Of a DNA stretch of 64,000 bases, positions 12,154 through 24,341 are shown one piece after another. The stretch is taken from the NCBI GenBank assembly GCA_005281725.1, contig SSBO01000012.1, forward strand, positions 384,012-448,011. Direction: 5' to 3'. The notes under the pieces are model-generated. The model ran no database searches and was not told the DNA's origin. It was given only the letters and a program-made list of their open reading frames with translations. The stretch comes from Wuchereria bancrofti. Taxonomy: Eukaryota > Nematoda > Chromadorea > Rhabditida > Onchocercidae. Positions within the stretch are counted from its first letter, which is position 1. Each line of letters begins with the position of its first letter. The position numbers and the translations under genes were made by a program.

Positions 12154-15100
12154 TATTATAATATAAATGAGGAGATTATGTTAAGTAAGAAAACAAGGAC
12201 AGTCATAATTTAAATTAATGTTAATGATATTTAAGTTTCCTGATCACATTTTCCAAAAACTTTTTTCCTCTCTTGTTTTTTTTTCTAATTTGTTTTTTCA
12301 CCACTTTTTAAAATATTTCAATAAAGGAGAATGTTAATTTGTTACAAAGAAAAAGATTTACCCTTCTACGAGACATTTCCGCCTAATAATTTGTTTTCCA
12401 CCTTGTTCTCATCTTTTCTTTTTCCTCACCATTTTTTGAAATGATGTTTTGGCATGATTAGTCATGTTAAATAATTCGATACTTTAGTATAAGTAATTTT
12501 TAAAGAGAAATGAAAAAATAAGTATTTTAAAGTGATATGAGAAAAAAAAAGGAACATTAAAAAATAAAGAAATTTCAGAAGTAATTTAAAGGAATGATTC
12601 TAAACAAATTAGCATTATTTAATAATTATTGATAAATTAACCATAAATTCCTGAAATAAAAATAAAAATATTTGCGGTAAAAATTTTAAGAAAAAAAATG
12701 AAAACATAAAATTTTTTAATAAAATATTATAATTTATACCAAAGATATTCTACAATCAATTAGAGCAAAGATGAGAAAAAAAGAGGAGGAGAAAATAGAA
12801 AACAAATAAAAGAGTAATTAGAGATAGAATAAAGAAATAAAACAATACTTAAAATAAAATTTCGAATATATTAAAATGTTAGTATGAAATAATCAATTTA
12901 TTCAATAAAAACAAGATTAAACTGAAGGATAGATAGAGAGAGAGTGGGGGAGAGAGAGAGAGAGAGAGAAAGAGAAAGGAAGGGAAGAAAACTGATAAGA
13001 AGATTAGTTTCCATTATAGGTCAATGTAAAATAATGTTAGTTGTTAAGTGATAAGAGAAATGGAAAGGAAAGAAAAAAAAGAGATTTAAAATATATTTTG
13101 ACATATTATAATATTACTGAACGATAATTCATTTCAGTAATGCAACACGAATGAAGAGAATTGAATATATCATATATAAATTGGAAATGAAATGGAATGA
13201 AATGGGTACTAATTATAAGTTTAATTATTATTTCATGAATAATTTGAAGAAGCAAAGCAAAAATATTGAAAAATTTTAACAATTTTCATAATTTTAATTA
13301 TGAAATGAAGTGAAAATAGCTAAGCGAAAATTTTACGCTTTTACGGAAAATGCAAATAATTTACTTTTCTTTCTTTTTATTCAATAAAACTAGCAATAAA
13401 TTTAAGAAAAAATAGTAAATTGAGAAGTGTTTTTTAAAAAACAAACAAATTTTTTCTTTTTTTATGAAACGAAACATATTTTTATGCTAATTTTATCAGC
13501 TTAATAACTATTGGACAGATTGAGCGAAATTAATATAAGCAAATGAATGAAAGATACGGAGAGAAGCAAAAAATCGGCAGGGAAATGGTTCAAATTTAAT
13601 TTAAATATAAAATAAACATTTGAATCAACTGATAATTAATAAAATGGTTGCTGTTTTTATCCGGCAAATATGTTGCTAAAAATTCAAACATATGCAAATT
13701 AAACAGTCAAACATATTCTGTTTATATTTCAAACAAATTATTTATTCATAACTTTTTTTTTTCATATATGTTCTTGAAACTAGAAGAAAAAAGAAAAGGA
13801 AAACAACAATTGCAGTTATAATAACAATGAATGTTAACTAAATTAAACAATCTTTAGAAATTAGCATTAAAAAAAAATATTCTCAATTATCCGTTCAAAT
13901 AATTAATCAAAAGGAAGAAAAAAAATGAAATAAAATTATTCAAAATGTGTGGAATTATTATAGAAATAAACATGAATAAATCATAGCAACAGTAAAAATG
14001 CATAATTACAAAAACTGTTATGAAAAACAAAAAATGTATTTATTTGTTCATTTCATTTATTATTGCATAATTCATTTCAATTATTTTAGTAATTTTGTTG
14101 AAAAAAAAAAGAAAATGAATAATCAAAAAATTTCAAAATAGTCAAATTATTCTTGTTATAAAGCAATCACTTTTTTTAGCAGAAGATTTTTTAAAGAATT
14201 AATAAAAAAAAATCAATTTGATGTGTAAAGACTGATTGGTGAACAAAATTTTTAAATTATTTGATAATGATAATAATGATAATGATGCGTGTGTATGTAT
14301 GTGTGTGTGTGTGTGTGTATGTGTGTGTATGTGTAATAGTGAAAGAATAACTGAAAAAATGGAAGAAAAAGAAATTAGAAAAATTTGGGACAAAATTGGA
14401 GCAAAATAGCAGTAATAAAGATAAAACGATGTATATAATATATTTGTATATATATACTTGTTGAATGTGAAGAAAGTAGAAGTTAAATGTTGGAAATAGT
14501 TTGAGAAAGATGAAAGAAGAGAAAATTGTTTAAGAACGAAATGAGTTGCTTAAGAGAAAGTAAGCTTAGACTAAACTAGATGAAATATTTAATCATTTTT
14601 ACTCCATTTGTTTGTTTGCTTAACAAATATAACATAAAAAAAGATGAAGAGGAAGAAGAAGATAATTTGATAACAATGATAATAATTGTTAATGATAACA
14701 CAAATGATCATGATTTAATTAGTAAGATATGATTTAGGAGAAAGAAAAGGAAGAGGAAGAAGAAGAAGAAAGAAGAGGAAGAAAGAGGAGAAGGAGAAAG
14801 AGGAGGAAGAGGAATGAAAGATAAGAATTTATATTTTTGATTCATAATTTCTCTAATTTTACTCCTAAATTTATCTTTTTCTTATTCATTTTAAATGTTT
14901 CATATATCTATAAGAACTTTTTTCTTTTTTTAAATCTTTAACATTCATTTCACTCATTAAAAAACATACTATTTCTCTTTTTTTTTATTTTTTTTAAACA
15001 AATGTGAGAGATATATGAATAATTTTTTTTTTTTTTAGAAATATCATCGTTTTACCTTTGTTAAAATACTTGGATACATGAACTTTAGATTTAGTTAAAT

Positions 15101-15713
15101 GCTAAAAAAAGAAGAGGGAAAAAGAAAAAGAAACGAAAAGAATGAAAGAAAAGAGAAGAAAAAAGAAAAAAAGGAGTGAAAAAAAAAAGCAAATTCTTTT
15201 TTTTCTTCTTTTTTACTGAAAATTTTAATTTAGCTATAGAAAATGAATGAAGATAGAGATAGCATAGAAATAATATTTTAAAAAAGATGAAAAAAAAATG
15301 AATGGTATTTATTTAAGATAGAACAAAGGGAGAGAGAGAAAGGGAGAGAGAGATAGAGAACAAGAAGGAAGTATACTATTGTTGTCAAATAAATGCATCA
15401 AATTTCAAGTTAAACTAAAATCTCTTCTCCAACAATCTTCTTCTTCATCTTTCTCTTCCTTCCTTGTACTTCTCTTTCTTCTTTCAATCATCAATGAATT
15501 ACACCGTGTAGAACGAAGATAATAGCAGGATGAGAGGGTAAAGAGATAAGATGGAAAAGAAAGTTTTTTTGAACCAAAAAATTCACTCCTTGGTTATCAT
15601 CATCATCATAAGAAGAAGCATAGGATTATATATGTAAGAAAGATCATCATAACCCACGTATCATCATCATTATCATTATCATTGTCATCATGCATTATCA
15701 TTATCATCATCGC

Positions 15714-15746
<33 letters not shown>

Positions 15747-18700
15747 CATCATCATCATCACTCACTATAGTTTCAGCTAGAACTTCAACTAACGAACTAG
15801 AGTTAGAGTTCTAGTTTAAGCTCGAACTTTTAGTTTTAGCTATAGCTTTAAACTTTTAAAATTCAAGACTACAGCTCTCTTTTAGCATATACTGTCCAAT
15901 TTCCCGCCCTAAATTTCTTCGTGAATATATTTAGCGAGAAAGAGGGAAATAGAAAGAGAGAGAGAGAGAGAGAGAGAAGAAGAAGAAAGAATAAATTCTT
16001 CCTTCCACTGAAATGATATTTTAACTTTAACAACAAATTTTCCTTCATCCACCCACTTCAATCTTTCGATCCTCTTAATCTACACCCATTTTATCATTCC
16101 TTTTTCTTCCTCACTTCTCTCTAATTTTCCTTCAAATTTTATTACAAAGGAAAGGAAAAAAAAAAAACCATCCTAAAATTAAATTTTTGCCATTAATAAA
16201 AGCTTTAGCAATAAGTGTAACAAAATGATATTTCAAATAAGTTTTCCTTATTTTTATTAGTTTTTTCTTTTCTTTTTGAAAAAAAAAAAAAATCATTTGT
16301 CACTATAATAATTGTAATAGTTTGCATTTGTAATAGTTTGTAATTTTCATAGTAATATTTTGTAATAGTTATTTGTAATAGTATGTGTAGAAGTTTACAT
16401 CTGATTGTATTATTTTAGAATATTTATTAAATGTTATAAAAAGGAAAAAAAAGGGAAAAACAAACGAGAAATGGATAAATTTATATATTTAAATAATATA
16501 CATGCTAATTATAGTTGTAAAAGATAAAAAAAAAAATGGATGAATCATTTTTCGAATTTAAAATTTTTATGAAATCTTTAAATTAGTCGTCCTCATCTTA
16601 CCACCTTCCGAAACATTCATATTGAACACATATGTATCAGTGTCTATGCACTTCAAATACATCACGAAGTATTTATTTCGATGAGTATAAATTTATCAAA
16701 TCATAATTATAAATATATGTCTCTTATTTTCTTATTGTATTGAGAAAATGACCTTAATATTAGATGAAAATTCTGAAATTATTTAATATTTTAAATTTTA
16801 AAATGAAAAATCCTTCCATGCATTCCTTCCAAACTAACAATGGCATAAATATTGCTATTACTATTCTTTTATCATTATTATTATTATCACTATTATTATT
16901 ATTGCTATTTTCTTATACAGTAGTATTATAAGATAAAAAGTGGTGCTTGTTTAAAAATAAATTTTAATGATTAGATTTAAAAAAGAAAACATTCATGTGC
17001 ATTTGAAGAAGAATAAATTTATAGTGTTTACTAATATAATTGATTGAAAGTATTATCATTGCAAACAAAAGAGATAATAATAATAATAGGAATAATAATA
17101 AATGGTATTGATTATATCCATGAAAGGTTTTTAGGAGAAGATAAATTTTTATGGGATCGTTATTCAAGTAACTAACTGAGTAATTAAGTGGAGACATTTA
17201 TATTAAAGTGTAAATTGTCACTGTTGATGTCAAAAAAAAAATATTGCTAAGAGGAGGACAAGAAAAACTAGTTGACAATAAATATATGATGTTAATGACA
17301 ATGATTTCCCTGCATCTTTGACAATGAACAATTGCGCTTAGCGCAGAGCAATTTTACAAAACTACTTGATATTTTACAAAACATAATGTGGTACGATTAA
17401 TATTCGAAATCGTAATGATTAATAATTCAACAGTTAAAAAAGAATGATACAGTGATCTACTGATTGAATAAAAATTTATACATATGCATATAAAGCTACT
17501 TTGAATTAAAAATTTAAATTTATTTTCAAAATTTTTAGCAGTAGAATATGATCCTAGAATTGTAAATGATAATAATTGATTCGACATGATTTATTCGTCA
17601 AAAATTTCCTCTTTTTGTCGTAAAAATTTTTATATGTAAAATGCAATAATATCTTTTGTTTTTTCTTTGTTTTTTTGTTTTTTAATTTTAGACTAATTCC
17701 ACCTTTTTTTTTCTTTCGTAAAATAGTTAAAATTAAAGAGAAAATTATTAGCAATCAATGTTACGAATCAAATAAATCAGCATAAGATAAAAATATAACG
17801 ATAATAGGAAGAGAGGAAAAAAAGAAAGAAAACCGGATCTAATGTATCACTTGAACAGGTAGAAGAATTATCAAAGAGAGAAATGGGGTGGTTATGAAAG
17901 GTATATGAAGGTATTCACTATTATTCAGTTTACAAAAGAGAGGAAAACTTTTTGTATTTCAATTATTAAACAAACAAATGAAATGTGGTTAAGATACTAT
18001 AAGTTGTAAACTTTAAAAGAAGGGATGAATGGAATAAAAACAAACCAAATTTCCATAAAATTATATTTATTTATACATTTATATATTTATTTGTTTATTT
18101 CTTTGTTTATTTACTTATTGATTTATAATGGATAATCTATCTGAATGGAAATCTGGATTAGGAAAAAATATTCCGACACGAGAACTATAATAATAATAAC
18201 TGATAATAATAGTAATTAATGATGATAATAATAATAATAATAGACAATAATAATAATAACAATAATAATAATAATAATATTAATAACAATAATAATAATC
18301 GTATTCCTTTACAAACAAGTCTAAAGAATTAATTTCTTTTCAAATTAAAAAATAATTATTTTGACTAGAAAAATTGTGCCATAAATTCATTCAGATATAA
18401 ATAAGTAAATAAATACCATATCGATTGATAACATTATCGAGAGTTTATCGAGTTAAGAAATTAGATTATCTGAGAAAAAATATCACTGTTTTTTGTTATG
18501 AAAACAATTCACTAATTAGAAATAGAAAAAAGTTATTGTATTGAAAGCGCAAAGTACTGTAGACGCAATATTAATATTTGTTATCAATTGATAATCCCAT
18601 AATTGAATTATCAGTAGAATATGACTTATTGTAGATCTTGTGCAGAATTTAAATTTTAAAAATAAAAAGTTTCTTTACATATATTTATTATGTTATTAAG

Positions 18701-20677
18701 TAATAACTTATATAATTAAAAGTTAAGGTGTTTTTTCAGCGAAAGGGAGAGATTTTACAGATATTTAAAATCAACTTCCACGTGTGATAAGGAAAAAAGG
18801 TATTAATGAAAAAGTGATAAAATGTTATAATCAAAGTATGAAAAGACAGAAATTCAATTACTAATCAAAATTAATATAAGATAATTTTATTTGAAAATAT
18901 TAAATTATTTCATATTGTAAGAATGATTTTGAAAAAAGAAAGTACAAGACATAAAAAGCAAAAATTGAAAGAAAAAACAAATAAAAAAAAAAGAATTAAA
19001 ATTGATGTTGAAAAAAAAGTGGAAAAATTAGCAGAATTTGTTAGCAAATAATAAATATATGTGAAGAAATTTTTTATTTTTAAAATTTAAATTTTGTACA
19101 AAATTATGAGCAATATTTTGCTTCTCTTTCTCTCTCTCTCTCTTTTCTTTTTTGTTTCTTCAGCAAAATTTATTGCCCATAAATCATGAATGGCTTTTAA
19201 GTTGATAAAAGAAAAATGGTTAAAAAATTTGGAAGAAAAATGATTAAATTTAAAAATGATGAAATGTAACATTTAACATTAAAGTACAATCAGTAATAGC
19301 AGCAATACTGCCAGCAATTGAAATTGAAATAAAGTAAAGTAGTCGAACATACCCGTAACACCATTTTTTTTTTTTTTTTTTTGGTATTAGAAATCAAAAA
19401 AAAAAAAAAAAATTTTTGATTTGTGCAGTGAAGTGACGTAAAAGAGAAGTGATTAAATTTATTCACCTTTAATTTACCTGTGCATAAAATTTGATTGGTT
19501 GAGAAAATTCAAGAAAGAAAGAGAGAAATTTGCAAATTGAAGATTTATAGTACTTATAACTGAAATAAGAAATCTTAAAAATATTTCGTATAATATTTTT
19601 TTTTCATCAATTTTTTTCTCACCAGTAAATTTCGAAAATTTTATTTTTAATTTATTGTCATTGCAAAAATGCCATGATTGTAGCTGAGTCATAAATTGAA
19701 TGTATCAGACGAAAGCATCTATTTGAACAGATACCATAAACATCAAACTTCCATGTTAAATTTCCGGAATTATTCAACAGTTTAAAAAATCGTAAAAAAG
19801 GTTGAAAAATTTTCTTTTAAGCTATTTATTTTGATGCAAACATCTGATAAACAATAATTAAATTAAATAATGATCAATTAGAATTCATTCTTTTTTTTTC
19901 TTGCAAATGAATTATTATAGCATTTTATTAAAAGTATATGATAGGTGAAAATAGAAAGAAAATTTAATCAAATTCCAAATTGTATTTGAATTAGTAATTC
20001 ACCAATAATATTTAAATTAAAAATACTGATTAATTAGGGTTCTGTTTACAAAGAAAATTACTATAAGTTTTTTTTTCATCTAAAAATGGTTTATTGATTG
20101 ATTGGCTTTTTTTTCAAATGTTTGAAAAATAAACAATCTAAGAAATATTTAATAGTAATTATACTGCATTAATATTATATTCAAACGCATTTTCCTTTTT
20201 TTTTTGCAAAAAATGAAGAAAAAATTAAAGGGAAATTTAGTAAGCATGAAAATCTAAAATATAAAATATTTAATGAGGAAGAAGACAGATCAATATGACT
20301 TATTCGCTACAATTTAAATTTAAAATTTTAATTTACTTATCTAATTAATGATTTAAAAACAAAAGCATGTTAACATTTGTAAATTTTAACAACGATTAAT
20401 AAAGCTTTTTGATACAATATCTATTGTAAATAATAAAAAATATAATTGAAAAAAAAAAAAAAAAAAAACGAATGTGTACAAATTAGTTGAATTGTTGTTT
20501 GTTATTGTTGTTGAGTTAAGAGTTTAAATAAGTTAATAATTTAAAATTTTCTCTGATACAGCAATTGAAAATTTATAAATGGAAAATTGTAATATTATTC
20601 GTATTGGCAATGAATAAAATTTAGAAATTGAAGGATATTAATGAAACAATTGAACTGAATTAGAATGCAATTTCAAA
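12154..20677. other. Gene-free region rich in purine tracts and microsatellites
   Basis: No exon I can defend on either strand. It holds GA tracts on the plus strand at 12933-12985, 14731-14815, 15325-15360 and 15930-15990, a (TG)n run at 14287-14334, an (ATC/ATT)n run at 15655-15765 and a (TAA)n run at 18186-18300. There is also a facing pair of long T and A runs at about 19363-19412. Short open frames here are simple-sequence or chance frames. Confidence 0.6.
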
Positions 20678-20833
20678 ATGAGAAAACATAGCAGCGATGT
20701 TGGCGATAGTTTAGGGTATAAACTGATGACAGTCACGATGAAATGGCAGTTCGTGTTAGAATCAGCAACAGCGATACATCAGTGGAATCTGATTGCCCTA
20801 AATTCCAGAAAATACGGGTCGTTCTATATATAA
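20678..20833 (+). other. Composition island with a short open frame, unrecognised
   Basis: About 150 bases with visibly higher G+C and codon-like complexity than the surrounding kilobases. ATG at 20678 opens a 51-codon frame beginning MRKHSSDVGDSLGY and ending at TAA 20831-20833. A second overlapping frame from ATG 20743 (MAVRVRISNSDTS) runs on into the (CA)n repeat. I recognise no family in either frame. No convincing acceptor precedes them, and the sequence passes directly into CACACA repeats. It may be a decayed exon, an exon of an unseen gene or a non-coding element. Confidence 0.25.
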
Positions 20834-21187
20834 ACACACACACACACACACATACACACAGACATATACACACATACAAACATACATACATACAAACATA
20901 CATATACACAAATATTTACGTGTCGGAGAAGAATTTACGAAATGCCATCCATATTGGACATGAATTTGATATAAAGAAAGTAACTGTCATATCATCATTG
21001 TATGTTTGAAATTAATAGGTTGATTATGCTTCATATATGTGTGTCTATGTATGTGTGTGTATGTATGTGAGTATGTATGTGTATGAGTATATGTTCGTGT
21101 GTGTATGTATGTATGTATGTGTATATTGTGTTTGTCAACGTATGAATATGTGTGTGTGTATGTATGTGTGTGAGTGTATGTGTGTTA
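20833..21187. repeat. (CA)n/(CATA)n and (TG)n/(TATG)n microsatellites
   Basis: A CA/CATA-rich stretch at about 20833-20912 is followed 130 bases later by a TG/TATG-rich stretch at about 21040-21187. The two are roughly reverse complements, so the 350-base block could pair as a long imperfect hairpin. Confidence 0.85.
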
Positions 21188-24100
21188 AATTGTTAAAAAG
21201 TTTGAAATGAAATATATTTTATTTTTTTCATTTCAAAATTAGTCAGAAAACAATTTCATACTCTTGCATATGTGCAAATGTTGTAATTAAAACCAATCAT
21301 TCATTTAACTTGTAGCAAAAATTAAAATATTTTAAATTCTTGAATTTAAAAATCAAGAAAAAAAGTTGAAACATTTTTTCAAATTCATGGATGCATAAAT
21401 CCATCATAATTGGAATATTTAAAGTTGTTCGAATTTATTAATTAAAAATAATTGAAAAATTTTTTCAAAATCTTAGGTATTGGAATTAAAAATTAGAATA
21501 CAAATCAGTGGAATTAGAATGAATATTTTAAAGTTGTTCAAATTAATTTAGAAAGGAAAAAATTAAACATTATTTCAATTATTTCAAGTTTTCGAATATA
21601 TAATCACAAGATTTAAAGAATTTTAAATGTTTTCAAGAAAGAAATTATATGAAGTAATTAGTATTATTGTATTGTATATAATCAAGAATAAAAAAGTTAA
21701 TAGCAATAATTATTTAATTGATGAATAATGACTAACAGATTAAAATCAAAATATTTTTTATTATTTTTCAAATAATAAATTTTTGCACGTAATTCTAATT
21801 TTTATTTTATCCGTTAGAAAATTTCAAATATATTTTGATTACATTTGCTAGGAAATTTGCTAAAATTTTTTTAAAAAGGAATTAATTATTAATGATAATG
21901 TAATGAGTCAATGAGGATAATAATTAATCAAAATTGTTAAAATTATTCGCCAGTTCTCCTCAGAATGAAATATTAAGTTTTGGCGCTACTACTAGTGAAG
22001 AAAAAAAGAGGCTAAACTTAAAAATAATCTTTAACCTCTTTCTATTAAATACTCAAGCAAATTTTTGAATTAAAATATAATAAAGTCAGAAAAAATTTAA
22101 AAAATGAAATATGCAATACAATTATTACAATTTCAAAAAAAATTCAACAAAATTTTTTAATCAAAAATTGTCATTTCAGGAAACATTAATAAATCTATTA
22201 ATTGTATAAAGCACAGCATAAATTAATCATAAATTAATGTTAATAATTAATTAATGAAATTTGATAAAATCAGATAATCAACAATAATATGAATAAATAT
22301 GTGAATAAAATAATCAAAAAATTAATTTTTTCCATCTATTTTATCAATTGCCATATAACTAACTATTGAAAGTGTTAAAATTATTGATTGAAATGAATAA
22401 TTATCATAAAAACTCTTTTTAATATTTTCCTAAAATGGAGGAAAAAAATATGAAAAATGGGAAAAAATTTTATTTCAACAAAAATTTCAATAACAAGTTG
22501 ACTGGGAAAAAGAAAAAAATAAAAAATATCAGTTGGTACCGATAATTTTTAAAATGTACCAATCATAATTTTATTTTATTTTATTTTTTTCTGTTAAAAA
22601 GGCATACATTTTGTAGTGGAACAAAAAAAAAAAGACAGAAAAACGAGGCAAAGGTAATATGAGCGTAAATTTGTAAAATATTCAATTGGGAAGAAATGAA
22701 TGGAACGGGTCGTTCAACTGGTACGACCCATATGCCCAATAAAATAAATCAAAATTTCCTCCTTCAGATCATGACCTATATTTCTTTTTCTTTCTCAACC
22801 TAATATATCTTTTATTGTTTCTTTTTATCAAAAATGCATCTCTCTTCCTCAAAAAAAAAAAAAAAAAATTAGAGGATTAAAATTAAAAAAAAAAAATTAT
22901 ATATTTGTTACTCGATTTGATAAATAAAATACATAATTGAAGTTTTTTGTAATGAATAAAATTAGTTGTCATTAATTTTTGAAAAATAAAATTTTTGATA
23001 ATTTATAATTCTAACAAAATTTATTCAATTCTTGAGGTTTAATTTTCTTTCGTCTCATTTTTCTCTTATCATCTATTTCATTTCTATTTCAGGTTAGGCT
23101 GTTGCTTCATAAAATTTAAATCTTTCCTTTTTAAAATTTATAACAAAACAAACGTAATTTTTCGAAAAATTTTATTATTTTAATGAATATCTTATAAAAA
23201 GAAAGAAAAAAACAAAAAACATGGCAATTTAACATTGTACTGAAAAAGAATTTTACTAAAATTGTAATTTCAGTAGAATAACCATACAAAATACTTAAGT
23301 ATGAATAATTCTACAAACAAATTATTTGTTTTGATAACAAAACCCAAAATGAAATAGAAACAATCATTGAAGTAAAATAAATTAATTTATTCAATTCTCG
23401 ATTTTCATGTAAAATATATTTAATCTTTTTTCAAATTAATACCAATACTATATTAATAATTATTATTATTGTTGTTGTTATCACTATTATTATAAATATT
23501 ATTACTATTATTGTTATTATTAATATTGTTATTGTTATTATTACCATTATTATTATTATTATTATTATTTCTATATTAGAAAAGACTGGAGAAGATCTTT
23601 CTTTTAATTAAAAAAAATTTTTCAAGTGCATATAAAATTAATCGAAATTCCCCATTTTCACATGTTTGCAGATTTTTGAAATAAAGAATTGACAATTAAA
23701 ATTTTATTCAGATTTTTATTCAGATTAAAATTTTATTCAGATAAAATTTTATTCCAAATTTTATTCAGATATGAACTAATTAATTTCATTTATTTATATT
23801 TTTTATTGATTTTATCATATGATACTTCATAATATCTGTTGATCAAAGAATGTTTTGCTATGACATTTGTTGCTTGCTAATTTCGATCCTGAAAATGGAA
23901 ATTAATTAAATTGATTTATTAACATAATACTTTAATAAAATTAGATTGTCAGTTAGATTATTAAGTAGATAGATAATTTTAAATGTAATTAACAAAATAT
24001 TTAACAAATTTATCAGTTAATTCGTAACCATTATATTTTACAATGCTATGTAATAGCAAGATTAAATAAAATTACTTAAAATTTATTGCCGAATATTTTA

Positions 24101-24341
24101 TTGTAGTCGCAAAAACGAGTAGATTAATTCGAGTTTTATTTACAAAAATATATATTAAATGCTTTAAATTATTCTTTATTTTTTATAAAACCAATTAAGG
24201 ATGATTATAATATAAAAGAACACTCATTTTTATTCTAATAATTTAATTTAAAAAAAAAAAAGATTTCTATTTTACTCTATCAATTGGTTAAGACAAAAGA
24301 ATAATCCATTTTACTCTACCAATTAGCTAGATTTTAAAAAT
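21188..24341. other. Gene-free AT-rich sequence
   Basis: No supportable gene. It includes a 7-bp-stem hairpin at 22707-22729, an (ATT)n microsatellite at about 23453-23574, and short direct repeats of an AAAATTTTATTCAGAT unit at about 23697-23770. The right end is presumably the 3' flank of the minus-strand ZP gene. Confidence 0.6.
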
